A stretch of DNA of 64,000 nt from Tautonia sociabilis (GTDB lineage: Bacteria > Planctomycetota > Planctomycetia > Isosphaerales > Isosphaeraceae): assembly GCF_003977685.1 (NCBI RefSeq), contig NZ_RYZH01000033.1, positions 1 to 64,000 of the forward strand, in the 5' to 3' direction. A program made the position numbers and the translations under genes. Positions 43,370 through 52,374 of this stretch are shown in pieces (position 1 is the first letter of the stretch; each line of letters opens with the position of its first letter). The notes beneath the pieces are model-generated. The model was given only the letters and a program-made list of their open reading frames with translations. It was not told the DNA's origin and searched no databases.

Positions 43370-45610
43370 TCAGGCGGTCCGCTGCTCAGGGTACTTGACC
43401 CGACCGTGGTAGATACCAATCAGTGACTTGATGATGCTCTCACGCACCAGAGCGATCTCCCGGAGGGTCAGGTCGCACTGGTCGAACTGGCCGTCGCGCA
43501 GCCGCTTGTCGATCAGGTCGGTGACCAGTCCCTCCAGCCGGGAGGGAGCAGGGTCCGACAGCGCCCGACTGGCGCTCTCGGAGGCGTCGGCCATCATCAG
43601 GATGGCGGCCTCCTTGGTCTGCGGCTTCGGCCCGGGGTAGCGGAAGGTGCTCTCCAGGATTGTCGGCGCGTCCGGATCGCCGTCGCGACGGCGATTTGCC
43701 TCGTGGTAGAAGTACTCGACCAGCGTTGTGCCGTGGTGCTGCTCGATCAGGTCGATGATTCGGGGCGGGAGGCCGTGCTGTCGAGCCAGCTCGGCGCCAT
43801 CCTTGACGTGGCCGATGATGATCAGGGTGCTCATCGCCGGTGCGAGGTTGGCGTGCCGATTGACGGCTCCGGCGGTTTGGTTCTCCACGAAGTAGTGCGG
43901 CTTGAGCATCTTGCCGATGTCGTGGAAGTAGGCCCCGACCCGCACCAGCAGGCCATCGGCGCCGACCTTCTCCGCGGCGGCCTCGGCAATCGTGCCGACG
44001 GTGATCGAATGGTTGTGTGTGCCCGGGGCCCTTCGCACCAGTTCCTGCAGCAGGGGGTGGTTCACGTCCCCCAGTTCCAGCAGGCTGATGCCGGTGACGA
44101 TGCCGAAGCCTCGCTCGACGAACGGCAGGCTGCCGCCGAGCAGGAAGCCGGTCAGCAGCCCCCAGCCGGCCCGGAGGGCGCTGTCGGAGAGGATCAGCTC
44201 CGACGGCTGGTCCTGCCAGAGGCCGGCGGCGATCGAGAGGATCGCGTATCCCACCGCGGCCGAGGCGCCGACCAGAATCGGCTTGGTCCGTGTGCGCACC
44301 TCGCCAAGCATGAGGATCGCGGTGGCGGTCCCACCAAGCAGCATGATGAAGGAGGCCAGCCCCGTGCCCAATGCCAGGCTCACCAGCAGGCTGGCCCCGA
44401 CGGTGAAGACCAACGCGGTCAGTGGAGTGTAGGCCACGGCCAAGAGCATCGACGCCAGGGCGATCGGAATGAGTTCGGCCCCCCAAGGCCGTAGGGCCAT
44501 CAGCCGGGCCAGCCCCAGCGCGACGACCGCCACACCGCAGAACACCGCCACCCGAGTCGGATCCCGGGCGATTCTCGGCTCGTAGCGGTCGAGCGTGGCC
44601 CCGATCAGGCCGTAGACGGCGGAGACGATCAGCAAGAATGCGACGACCCTCCCCAATCGGGCCGCCGGCGACATCGCCCGGAGCGTCGCCTCGTAATCGA
44701 GGCGGAGCCACTCGAGCTGCTCCTCGGTGATCGTGTCCCCCTTCTCCACGAGCAATTGCCCACGAGAGGAGGTATCGTACCAGTCATCCACCCGAGACCG
44801 GGCCAGGGCGCGGGCCTCGTCGGTCAACTGCTTCTCGTAGTGGAGGGTGGTCGTCGCCGCCAGGCGGGAGGAAACCAGTTCGAAGAGCGTCTTGCCCAGC
44901 TCTGGAGAGGTGAAGGCGGCCACGAACTCCTCGGCCACCGGGTAGTCGGGCCGCACCAGGCGGTCGGGCAAGACGCGGTCCCGGTTGACGAACAAGCGAT
45001 CGCCGTCGTCGAGCACGACCTGGATCATCGTCCCCGATTCCTCGTCCAACGGCAGCAGGTCGCGGCCGAGGACGCCGTGGCGGATGATCGGTGCGAAGGC
45101 CTCGGCAATCGCGCGCCGAAGGCCCTCGCGACGCTCGGGGGTGTCGCTGGCCTCGCGCAGGTCGTCGAAGATCTCCTCGTTGAGATCCCAGGAGGCGACC
45201 ACGTCGGCCGGCAGGGCGTCGACCGTGTCTCGCTTGGCGTCGGCGATGGTGGCGATCAGGTCCTCAAGCATTTTCTGAAGCTCGAGGATCGACGCTGGGC
45301 TGTTCGAGAAGATCGGCGGTACGCCCTTGGCGGCCTCGTCGCGCATCAGATTGGTCTGCACGGAGTTGTACCGCCGCAGCTCGGGGACGTTGACGCGCAG
45401 GTCCCTGGTGGCGCGTTGGCCGACCCGGTACGAGAATGGCGGTCCCGAGCCGCAGACGATCGCGGCGCTGACCAGCGCCGCCACGATCGCCGGCGCCAGG
45501 CAGGCCAGCCGCCGGCGCTGCCGGGCGTGGCGTCCCTTGCGGAGGTCGATCAGCTCGGGGCCGCGCAGCTGCGCGCGTGCGACCTTGGGCTTACGTCTGC
45601 CGGGCGTCAT
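43370..45610 (-). CDS. PgpH-like 7TM-HD phosphodiesterase (c-di-AMP type)
   Basis: 746 residues. A basic N-terminus and one transmembrane helix (about 36-55) are followed by an extracytoplasmic 7TMR-HDED domain to about residue 315. A cluster of seven membrane helices (~325-510) comes next. The cytoplasmic HD domain shows G-T-H-N-H-S-I-T-V-G, V-G-A-Y-F-H-D-I-G-K, H-V-K-D-G-A-E-L-A and E-Q-H-H-G-T-T-L-V. In Gram-positives PgpH degrades c-di-AMP; whether this organism uses c-di-AMP cannot be judged from this window. It is the second gene of the phoH operon (49-base gap). Confidence 0.93.
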   Translation of the reverse strand: MTPGRRKPKVARAQLRGPELIDLRKGRHARQRRRLACLAPAIVAALVSAAIVCGSGPPFSYRVGQRATRDLRVNVPELRRYNSVQTNLMRDEAAKGVPPIFSNSPASILELQKMLEDLIATIADAKRDTVDALPADVVASWDLNEEIFDDLREASDTPERREGLRRAIAEAFAPIIRHGVLGRDLLPLDEESGTMIQVVLDDGDRLFVNRDRVLPDRLVRPDYPVAEEFVAAFTSPELGKTLFELVSSRLAATTTLHYEKQLTDEARALARSRVDDWYDTSSRGQLLVEKGDTITEEQLEWLRLDYEATLRAMSPAARLGRVVAFLLIVSAVYGLIGATLDRYEPRIARDPTRVAVFCGVAVVALGLARLMALRPWGAELIPIALASMLLAVAYTPLTALVFTVGASLLVSLALGTGLASFIMLLGGTATAILMLGEVRTRTKPILVGASAAVGYAILSIAAGLWQDQPSELILSDSALRAGWGLLTGFLLGGSLPFVERGFGIVTGISLLELGDVNHPLLQELVRRAPGTHNHSITVGTIAEAAAEKVGADGLLVRVGAYFHDIGKMLKPHYFVENQTAGAVNRHANLAPAMSTLIIIGHVKDGAELARQHGLPPRIIDLIEQHHGTTLVEYFYHEANRRRDGDPDAPTILESTFRYPGPKPQTKEAAILMMADASESASRALSDPAPSRLEGLVTDLIDKRLRDGQFDQCDLTLREIALVRESIIKSLIGIYHGRVKYPEQRTA

Positions 45611-45659
45611 GGGTGAGCCTCTGCCGGTCTGCCGGCCGGTGCGGCGTCTCGGCCCTCGG

Positions 45660-46706
45660 TCACGGGTGCTCCGGGGCGGGCCCCGGCTCCGGGGTGGGGG
45701 ACGGCCCCGGCCCGCCCAACTCCGGGGCGGAGTCGGGGATCGGGGCGGCCATCATGGCTGGCTCGATGGGGGAGCCAGTGCGTTCGTAAGCGTCAACGAT
45801 CGCCTGCACCAGGGGGTGCCGGATGATGTCCTCCCGGTCGAGCTTCACGACGCCGATCCCCTGGATCCCTTCCAGCCGGGCCACGGCGTCCGAGAGGCCG
45901 TTGGGGGTGCCGGGCTCCAGGTCCACCTGGGTGGTGTCCCCGGTGACGACGATCCGGGCGTCGGTCCCCATGCGGGTCAGGAACATCTTCATCTGGCTCA
46001 CGGTGGCGTTCTGGCCCTCGTCCATGATAATGACCGCCTCATTCAGCGTCCGGCCCCTCATGTAGGCCAGCGGGGCGATCTCGATCAGGTCGTTGCCCAT
46101 GTAACGCCGCAGTTGATCATAGTCCATCAGGTCGCGCAGCGCGTCGAGCAGCGGGCGGAGGTACGGGTTGATCTTCGCCTCCAGGTCCCCCGGCAGGAAG
46201 CCGAGCCGTTCCCCCGCCTCCACCGCCGGCCGAACCAGCACGATCTTCTTAATCTCTCCTCGGCGGAGCATCGCGACGGCGGAGGCCACCGCCAGGTACG
46301 TCTTCCCCGTGCCGGCGGGCCCGATGCAGAAGACCAGGGCGTTCTCCTTCAGCGCCTTCAGGTAGCGCGCCTGGCCATCGGTGCGGGCCCGGACCACCCG
46401 GCTCCCTTCCCGGATTTCGACCGTCGGGCCCTCCGGCCCGTCTTCGACCGGGGAGACCGCGTGGATCGCATCGCTCACGTCCTGGGCCGAGAGCATCCCC
46501 TGCCGCCGGTACCGGCGGCGGAGTCCCTCGAACACTCGGGAGGCGCGGTCCACCCGCTCTGACTCCCCCTCCACCCGGATCTCGCCGTTGCGGGCCAGTA
46601 CCTTCACGCCCAGGGCGTCACGCACCTGGCGGAGGAACTGGTCCCGGCTGCCGAAGATCGCCAGCTCCTCGTCGTGATCGGCCAGCCGGATCGTCACTGC
46701 CTGCAT
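45660..46706 (-). CDS. phoH: PhoH-family ATPase
   Basis: 348 residues. The N-terminal ~110 residues form a KH-like region (L-F-G-type I-F-G-S-R-D-Q-F, I-R-V-E-G-E). The PhoH core follows with Walker A F-C-I-G-P-A-G-T-G-K-T-Y, A-V-A-M-L-R-R-G, L-V-R-P-A-V-E-A-G-E-R-L-G-F-L-P-G, and Walker B V-I-I-M-D-E-G-Q-N-A-T. G-D-T-T-Q-V-D-L follows as the sensor segment. The C-terminal tail is Pro/Ala-rich. PhoH is an RNA-associated P-loop ATPase whose gene typically leads the 7TM-HD/ybeY/corC operon, as here. A promoter lies 64 bases upstream of the ATG. Confidence 0.95.
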   Translation of the reverse strand: MQAVTIRLADHDEELAIFGSRDQFLRQVRDALGVKVLARNGEIRVEGESERVDRASRVFEGLRRRYRRQGMLSAQDVSDAIHAVSPVEDGPEGPTVEIREGSRVVRARTDGQARYLKALKENALVFCIGPAGTGKTYLAVASAVAMLRRGEIKKIVLVRPAVEAGERLGFLPGDLEAKINPYLRPLLDALRDLMDYDQLRRYMGNDLIEIAPLAYMRGRTLNEAVIIMDEGQNATVSQMKMFLTRMGTDARIVVTGDTTQVDLEPGTPNGLSDAVARLEGIQGIGVVKLDREDIIRHPLVQAIVDAYERTGSPIEPAMMAAPIPDSAPELGGPGPSPTPEPGPAPEHP

Positions 46707-46776
46707 TCAAGACACCGGGGCGCAAACCGACTACGCCGGGAGACATCGCTTCGACCCGCGCACAGTCGACCCCGGT

Positions 46777-46806
46777 ATTATTGGGAACTGGGGTGCGGGA
46801 AGGCAA
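46777..46806 (-). promoter_or_regulatory. sigma70-like promoter of the phoH operon
   Basis: On the minus strand TTGCCT (46806-46801), an 18-base spacer, then AATAAT (46782-46777). Transcription would begin near 46770, about 64 bases before the phoH ATG at 46706. The AATAAT is striking in this GC-rich background. Confidence 0.5.
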
Positions 46807-46837
46807 CGGCAGCTCCCAAGGAGGATCCCGGCCGCGA

Positions 46838-47737
46838 TCAGGGGGGCCCGAAGATCAGCCAATAGCCGTAGGCCACCGGCCCGGCGAAGAGCAGCGAGTC
46901 GAGCACGTCGAGCACCCCGCCGAAGCCCGGCAGGGTGGCCGAGGAGTCCTTGCGCTCGCAGTCCCGCTTGATCATCGACTCCATCAGGTCCCCGAGCTGA
47001 GCCGCCGAGCCAACCAGCAGGCCGAAGCCCAGCACCTCGACCCAGCTGAGCACCGGCGTGTTGAACAGCAGCCGGGCCGCCCCGAAAACCGCCCCCGAGG
47101 ACAGGATCCCCAGGACCATACCCCCGACGGCTCCCTCGACCGTCTTGTTCGGACTGAGCCTCGGCCAGAGCTTGTGCCGGCCCGCCACCCGCCCGGCAAA
47201 GTACGCACCCATGTCCGCCCCCTTGGCCGTGGCGACCAACGCCGCCAGCGGCACCAGGCCGCGATACGGGCTCTCCAGCCACCGGAACTGCACAAGGAAG
47301 CTTCCCAGCAGGCCGACGTAGGCCACCGCCAGCACCGTGCCGGCGATCGTCGCCATCGTCCCCCCGGGGTGCTCGAATCGAGCGCTCTGGGCGATAAAGG
47401 TGAACATCACCACCGCCACGAACGCCCAGAGCGGCCAGGCCAGCGCCTCAACCGCCGCGCCGGGGCGGTCGTCCAGCCCGGTCAGCTCGGCCACGAGGTG
47501 GGGCCCCCAGTTCGAGAGCACCACCGCCAACACCCCTCCGATCACCAGCTCGCGATCCGGCCGGGCGCTGGTCTGCTGGAACAGCGAGCTGATCTCCCGA
47601 GCCCCCAGCCCCATGACCACCATCATCGCCAGCAGCCAGAGCGGGAACCACGGGGCGAAGTAGATCGTGTCGACGAGCAGCACCAGGACGAACGCCGCCG
47701 CCATGGGGATGCCGATCAGCAGCCGGGTCAGCAGCAT
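46838..47737 (-). CDS. cdsA: Phosphatidate cytidylyltransferase (CDP-diglyceride synthase)
   Basis: 299 residues with about eight transmembrane helices. It makes CDP-diacylglycerol from CTP and phosphatidate for all phospholipids. The C-terminal signature is present with changes: S-M-I-K-R-D-C-E-R-K-D-S-S-A-T-L-P-G-F-G-G-V, then L-D-V-L-D. The usual P-G-H-G-G has F for H, and the D-R-x-D has V for R. The preceding D-M-G-A-Y-F-A-G-R and S-P-N-K-T-V-E-G strings are canonical. uppS lies 257 bases upstream on the same strand, the common uppS-cdsA order. Confidence 0.93.
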   Translation of the reverse strand: MLLTRLLIGIPMAAAFVLVLLVDTIYFAPWFPLWLLAMMVVMGLGAREISSLFQQTSARPDRELVIGGVLAVVLSNWGPHLVAELTGLDDRPGAAVEALAWPLWAFVAVVMFTFIAQSARFEHPGGTMATIAGTVLAVAYVGLLGSFLVQFRWLESPYRGLVPLAALVATAKGADMGAYFAGRVAGRHKLWPRLSPNKTVEGAVGGMVLGILSSGAVFGAARLLFNTPVLSWVEVLGFGLLVGSAAQLGDLMESMIKRDCERKDSSATLPGFGGVLDVLDSLLFAGPVAYGYWLIFGPP

Positions 47738-47855
47738 GGTCGCACCAGGGGTCCTCGCCGATCCGCTCCGACTCGGCGCCCTGCCCGCCGCGAGGCGCCT
47801 TCTCCCAATCTAGCCGGCCAGCCGCTTCGCCGCACCGCCCCGCCCCAGCCCGGCT

Positions 47856-47891
47856 CGATCCCGATCCCGATTCCGATCCCCATCGGGATCG
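47856..47891. repeat. CGATYC hexamer repeat and hairpin between uppS and cdsA
   Basis: Four tandem hexamers CGATCC/CGATTC fill 47856-47879. The last unit plus one C (47874-47880, CGATCCC) pairs with GGGATCG at 47885-47891 around a four-base loop. It lies about 100 bases after the uppS stop and 120 bases before the cdsA start on the minus strand. It may be a small simple repeat or a weak terminator. Confidence 0.4.
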
Positions 47892-47994
47892 CACCGATCC
47901 GAGGCCCTCGAGGGGAACGCGATGGAGCGGGACTGCCGCTTCGCTCGATCCGAAGGCTCTCCGCCGCTCCCTGATCCGACCTCAGACCGCGCCG

Positions 47995-48783
47995 TTAGAC
48001 CGCTCCTTCCGTCGGGGACCGGCCGGGGAGGCCGCCGAACTTGCGCGGGCGGCGGGCGTAATCCAGCACGGCTCGCCGCAGATGCTCGGCCCGGAAGTCG
48101 GGCCAGAGCACCTCGGTGACGTGCAGTTCGGCGTAGGAGACTTGCCAGAGGAGATAATTGCTCAGCCGCATCTCCCCGGCGGTGCGGATCAACAGATCGG
48201 GATCCGGCATGCCGGCGGTCGACAGGTACGAGGAGAAGGCCGCCTCGTCCACCGATCCCGGGTCGATCACCCCGGCGACGGCGTCCCGGGCGAGCCGTCG
48301 GGCCGCCTCGGCGATCTCGGCCCGGGCGCCGTAATTGACGGCCAGACAGAGGGTCATCCCCGAATTCCCGGCGGTCATCGCCGCGGTTCGGTCGTATTCC
48401 ACCAGCACGTCCTCGGGGAGCCCCTCCCGGCGGCCGATCATCGTCAGCCGCACGTTCTGCTCCATGAGCTCCGATCGCTCGACGATCAGGAAGTGCCGCA
48501 GCAGCCGGAAGAGGAACCGCAGCTCCCGCTGCGGTCGCTTCCAGTTCTCGCTGGAGAAGCAGTAGAGGGTGAGCTGCCCCAGACCGATGCGGCAGCCCTC
48601 CTCGACCACCGCGCGAACGCTTCGGATCCCGTTGCGGTGGCCGAAGATGCGCGGTAGGCCCTGGGCTTCCGCCCAGCGGCCGTTGCCGTCCATGATGATG
48701 GCGATGTGCCGGGGACGCTGCGCCGAGGGCAGGTCCTTCGGGTCGATCGTGGGCTGTGTCGATTCCGAGGTCTCAGTCGGCAT
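47995..48783 (-). CDS. uppS: Undecaprenyl (isoprenyl) diphosphate synthase
   Basis: 262 residues from the ATG at 48783. It extends farnesyl diphosphate with isopentenyl diphosphate to the cis-polyprenyl carrier used for cell-wall and glycan synthesis. The signature H-I-A-I-I-M-D-G-N-G-R-W-A carries the catalytic Asp. F-G-H-R-N-G, L-T-L-Y-C-F-S-S-E-N-W-K-R-P and the C-terminal D-L-L-I-R-T-A-G-E-M-R-L-S-N-Y-L-L-W-Q follow. The first ~25 residues are a polar extension. It follows purA by 62 bases and precedes cdsA. Confidence 0.97.
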   Translation of the reverse strand: MPTETSESTQPTIDPKDLPSAQRPRHIAIIMDGNGRWAEAQGLPRIFGHRNGIRSVRAVVEEGCRIGLGQLTLYCFSSENWKRPQRELRFLFRLLRHFLIVERSELMEQNVRLTMIGRREGLPEDVLVEYDRTAAMTAGNSGMTLCLAVNYGARAEIAEAARRLARDAVAGVIDPGSVDEAAFSSYLSTAGMPDPDLLIRTAGEMRLSNYLLWQVSYAELHVTEVLWPDFRAEHLRRAVLDYARRPRKFGGLPGRSPTEGAV

Positions 48784-48845
48784 GCTCACGCCTGAGGTGC
48801 TCCTGCCCCGAACCGGGCGGGTGGGAGGGGCGGACTTCGGCTCGA

Positions 48846-50159
48846 TCACGAGGAAGGGAGGCCCTGATCGGTCCAAATTGTTTGCTCCCGGTCGGGCCCA
48901 ACGGAGACGATCCCGACCGGGATCCCCAATTGCTGCCCGAGGAAGCGGACGTAATCCCGGGCGTTGCCCGGCAGGTCCGACCAACTCCGGGCGCCGGAGA
49001 GGTCCTCCGACCAGCCGGGTAGCTCCTCGAAGACCGGCCGGCACTGGGCCAATCGGTCCAGGTGCGCGGGGAAGGCATCGACCCGGCGGCCGGACGGATC
49101 CTCGTAGGCGACGGCCACCTTCAGCCGGTCGATGCCGCTGAGCACATCGAGCAGCATCACCGCCAACTCGGTCGAGCCCGACACCCGGGCGGTGTAGCGC
49201 GCCGCCACCGCGTCGAACCAGCCGCAACGCCGGGGACGGCCGGTCACGGTGCCGAACTCCTTGCCAACGCGACGGATGCGCTCTCCCGTCTCGTCATGCA
49301 ACTCGGTGGGGAACGGCCCCTCGCCCACCCGGGTGGTGTAGGCCTTCACCACGCCGATCCAGCGGTCGACGGCCCGGGCGGGCAGCCCCGAGCCGGCCCA
49401 GACCCCCGCCGCGCTGCTGTTGGAGCTGGTGACATACGGATAGCTGCCGTGGTCCACGTCCAGCAGCGACCCCTGCGCGCCCTCGAACAAGAGCCGCTTG
49501 CCCGCGGCCATGGCCCGGTGGAGCAGATCCGTCGCGTCTCCCACGAACGGCTCCATCCGGGCGGCCAGGGCCAGGTACTCGTCGGCAATCCGATGCGCGT
49601 CCAGCGGCTCGAACTCCTTCAGGAAGGCGGCGAGGTACCGATTCTTGAATTCGACCGCTCGGCGGACCTGCTCGCGGAATCGATCCGGGCGGTACAGGTC
49701 GGCGATCCGGATGCCGTGGACCCGCCCCACCTTGTCCCGGTAGCACGGGCCGATCCCGCGCCGGGTGGTGCCGAGCTGCTCGGCCGCCTCGCTCGACTCC
49801 TCGGTCAGCCGTTCCTCGACCAGGTGGTACGGCATGATCACGTGGGCCCGGTCGCTGATGACCAGACGGCCCGCCACGTCGACCCCCTGGTCCGCCAGTC
49901 GTCCAATCTCCTCCAGGAGCGTGGGAGGATGAATGACCAGTCCGTTCCCCAGCACCGAGGTGATGTCCGGCCGGAGGACTCCCGAGGGCAGCAGCGAGAG
50001 CTTGTAGGTCTTCCCCCCCGTGACCACGGTGTGGCCCGCGTTGGCTCCCCCCTGGTAGCGAACGACCAGCTCATGCCGGTCGCAGAGGGCGTCGACGATC
50101 TTGCCTTTGGCCTCGTCTCCCCACTGCAAGCCGACGACGCACGTCGATGGCACGGACAT
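48846..50159 (-). CDS. purA: Adenylosuccinate synthetase
   Basis: 437 residues from the ATG at 50159, with GGGAGA just upstream; a longer frame would add 41 polar residues. It joins IMP and aspartate using GTP, the first step to AMP. The active-site loop reads Q-W-G-D-E-A-K-G-K-I-V-D, with Ala where most enzymes have Gly. R-Y-Q-G-G-A-N-A-G-H-T-V and G-T-T-R-R-G-I-G-P-C-Y are intact, as are L-F-E-G-A-Q-G-S-L-L-D-V-D-H-G and T-G-R-P-R-R-C-G-W-F-D. It is transcribed from a clear promoter at 50345-50373. Confidence 0.97.
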   Translation of the reverse strand: MSVPSTCVVGLQWGDEAKGKIVDALCDRHELVVRYQGGANAGHTVVTGGKTYKLSLLPSGVLRPDITSVLGNGLVIHPPTLLEEIGRLADQGVDVAGRLVISDRAHVIMPYHLVEERLTEESSEAAEQLGTTRRGIGPCYRDKVGRVHGIRIADLYRPDRFREQVRRAVEFKNRYLAAFLKEFEPLDAHRIADEYLALAARMEPFVGDATDLLHRAMAAGKRLLFEGAQGSLLDVDHGSYPYVTSSNSSAAGVWAGSGLPARAVDRWIGVVKAYTTRVGEGPFPTELHDETGERIRRVGKEFGTVTGRPRRCGWFDAVAARYTARVSGSTELAVMLLDVLSGIDRLKVAVAYEDPSGRRVDAFPAHLDRLAQCRPVFEELPGWSEDLSGARSWSDLPGNARDYVRFLGQQLGIPVGIVSVGPDREQTIWTDQGLPSS

Positions 50160-50344
50160 TCTCCCGTGATTGCCTGGCTGGGTGCCCCGGGTCGTCGAAT
50201 CCCGGCGATCCAGTCCCGGAGCCGGGCGATCGCCCGGCGGCTCGGTCGATGGCCGGGGATCGACTGGCTCGACTGCCGACATCCAGGATCCCGACTCCGA
50301 AGGTCGACCCTGGTTTTCCGCAACCCGATGATTGAAAGGATCAT

Positions 50345-50373
50345 ACGATACGGCTCGCGGCCGTCACCGTCAA
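50345..50373 (-). promoter_or_regulatory. sigma70-like promoter of purA
   Basis: On the minus strand TTGACG (50373-50368), 17 bases, then TATCGT (50350-50345). Transcription would begin near 50338, giving a leader of about 180 bases before the purA ATG. The layout matches the glycan-operon promoter at 7318. Confidence 0.6.
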
Positions 50374-50403
50374 CCCGGCGGGCCGTCTCCGTTCCCGGGG
50401 CGG

Positions 50404-51558
50404 TCAACCCCGCATCAGCTTCCGGAACTCTCCGAAGAGGTGCCCGCTGTCGTGCGGCCCGGCCGATGACTCCGGGTGATACTGCACGGCGAAGACCGGC
50501 AGCCGAGCGTGCCGAAGCCCCTCGAGCGTGCCGTCGTAGAGGTTCACATGCGACACCTCCACGTCCTTTGGGAGGCTCCTGGTGTCGACCGCGAAGCCGT
50601 GGTTCTGCGTGGTGATCTCGATCTTCCCCGTGCGTTCGTCCCGGACCGGGTGATTGGCCCCCCGGTGGCCGAACTTCAGCTTGAACGTCTTCGCCCCCAG
50701 GGCCTGCCCGAGCAACTGGTGCCCCAGGCAGATCCCGAAGATCGGGATGTTCCGCCGTTCCGCCGCCAACTTGACGAGCGTCCGCAGGTCCTCCACCGCC
50801 TTCCCCAGCGCCGAGGGGTCCCCAGGGCCGTTGGAGACGAAGATCCCCGCCGGCTCCAGTTCCAGGATCCGCTCCGGAGCCGTCGAGCCCGGGACAATGG
50901 TCACCCGGCATCCCGCCTCGACCAGGTAGCGGGGGATGTTCCGCTTCATCCCGAAGTCCAGCGCCACCACGTGGCACCGATCTCCCGGAGCCGCCTCCCC
51001 CTCGATCTGAGAGCGCCGGATCAGATCGGCTGATGGGCCCTCGAACCCCGACTCCCATCGGGAGACGGTGTCGGGCATCACGTCCGTCGTCAGATCGCGT
51101 CCGACCAGCCCGGGAGAGTTCCTGGCCTTCTCCACAAGGCTCGCGTCGTCCAGGTCCGTCGTCGAGAGGATCCCCTTCATGGCGCCAATCTCCCGGATCC
51201 TGCGGACCAGCGCCCTGGTGTCGATCCCCTCCACGCCCGGGATGCCGTGCCGGACCATGTAGCTCGACAGGTCTTCCCGAGACCGATAGTTGCTCGCCAA
51301 CCCGCTCAGTTCCCGGACGACGAATCCCCGCACCCAGGGGCGGGCGCTCTCCTCGTCCTCGGGGTTCACCCCGTAATTGCCGATCAGCGGGTAGGTCATC
51401 GCCACGATCTGGCCGTGGTACGACGGATCGGTCAGGATCTCCTGATACCCCGTCATGCTCGTGTTGAAGACGACCTCGCCGTCGATCTCCCCGGTCGCGC
51501 CGAACGACCGCCCGGTGAAGACCGAGCCGTCTTCCAAGGCCAGTTTCGCGATACCCAT
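50404..51558 (-). CDS. carA: Carbamoyl-phosphate synthase small (glutaminase) subunit
   Basis: 384 residues, the normal length. It hydrolyses glutamine and passes ammonia to the large subunit CarB for pyrimidine and arginine synthesis. The N-terminal domain starts K-L-A-L-E-D-G-S-V-F-T-G-R-S-F-G-A. The class I amidotransferase half has F-V-S-N-G-P-G-D-P, the nucleophile elbow F-G-I-C-L-G-H-Q-L-L-G and the His/Glu pair in Q-Y-H-P-E-S-S. carB is not in this window. The extended -10-like TGATACGAT on the minus strand around 51605-51616 is a possible promoter, but its -35 is poor. Confidence 0.97.
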   Translation of the reverse strand: MGIAKLALEDGSVFTGRSFGATGEIDGEVVFNTSMTGYQEILTDPSYHGQIVAMTYPLIGNYGVNPEDEESARPWVRGFVVRELSGLASNYRSREDLSSYMVRHGIPGVEGIDTRALVRRIREIGAMKGILSTTDLDDASLVEKARNSPGLVGRDLTTDVMPDTVSRWESGFEGPSADLIRRSQIEGEAAPGDRCHVVALDFGMKRNIPRYLVEAGCRVTIVPGSTAPERILELEPAGIFVSNGPGDPSALGKAVEDLRTLVKLAAERRNIPIFGICLGHQLLGQALGAKTFKLKFGHRGANHPVRDERTGKIEITTQNHGFAVDTRSLPKDVEVSHVNLYDGTLEGLRHARLPVFAVQYHPESSAGPHDSGHLFGEFRKLMRG

Positions 51559-51795
51559 CTCGGTCGCTTCTCTCCCCGCTCATCCCGGTCTTCTCGTCGA
51601 GTCGAATCATCGTATCAGCCCCCCTCCCCAAGAGGCCAGTGGACTTGCCCCTCCTCGACCGCTTCTCCCCGCTCCTCACCGCATTTCGAGGCCCTCCTCC
51701 GTGAGATCTGGTCTTCCCAATCCCCAGCCGCCCGGCCACACTCTGGTCATCCCGCCTGGCCACGGATCGGCCGCTTCCGGATCGAGGAGCCCCCC

Positions 51796-52374
51796 ATGGA
51801 ATCCTTCGTCACGATCGTCTCCGGCCTGCCCCGCTCCGGTACCTCGATGATGATGCGCATGCTGGATGTCGGCGGCCTGCCGGTGATGACCGACGCCGTG
51901 CGCGAGGCCGACGTCGACAACCCCCGCGGCTATTACGAGTTCGAGCCCGCCAAGAAGACCAAGGACGACCCCTCCTGGCTGGAACAGGCCGAAGGCAAGG
52001 CCGTCAAGATGGTCTACCAGCTCCTCTACGACCTCCCGTCCAACCGCCGATACCGCGTACTCTTCATGAGACGCGCCATGGAGGAGGTCCTCGCCTCCCA
52101 GCGCAAGATGCTCTCCCGCCTCGGCCGCGACGACGGAGGGATCCCCGACGAGAAGATGGCCGCCCTCTTCCGCTCCCAGCTCTCCAAGTTCGAGGCCTGG
52201 GCCGCCAACCAGCCCCACCTGTCGCTCCTCGACGTCGACTACAACCGGATGGTTTCCGACCCGATCCCCCTCCTCGCCTCCATCAACGACTTCCTCGGCG
52301 GCATCCTCGACACCACCGCCATGGCCGCCGTCGTTGAGCCCGACCTCTACCGCAACCGCGCCGACCGCTCCTGA
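51796..52374 (+). CDS. Small sulfotransferase-family protein
   Basis: 192 residues. The N-terminus holds the 5'-phosphosulfate-binding P-loop of sulfotransferases: V-S-G-L-P-R-S-G-T-S-M-M-M. Also visible are D-N-P-R-G-Y-Y-E-F-E and, further on, Y-R-V-L-F-M-R-R-A-M-E-E-V-L-A-S-Q, the place of the 3'-phosphate-binding R and S. L-D-V-D-Y-N-R-M-V-S-D-P fits the later family strand. It is short compared with typical sulfotransferases (250-300) but is a recognised compact form in planctomycetes. The acceptor is unknown. The gene stands alone, divergent from carA. Confidence 0.82.
   Translation: MESFVTIVSGLPRSGTSMMMRMLDVGGLPVMTDAVREADVDNPRGYYEFEPAKKTKDDPSWLEQAEGKAVKMVYQLLYDLPSNRRYRVLFMRRAMEEVLASQRKMLSRLGRDDGGIPDEKMAALFRSQLSKFEAWAANQPHLSLLDVDYNRMVSDPIPLLASINDFLGGILDTTAMAAVVEPDLYRNRADRS

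Noticed and set aside
49838-51763. 641-residue open frame on the minus strand across carA and the start of purA
   Set aside because: It overlaps carA in another frame on the same strand, is Arg/Gly-rich, and lacks any domain; carA itself shows every family motif.
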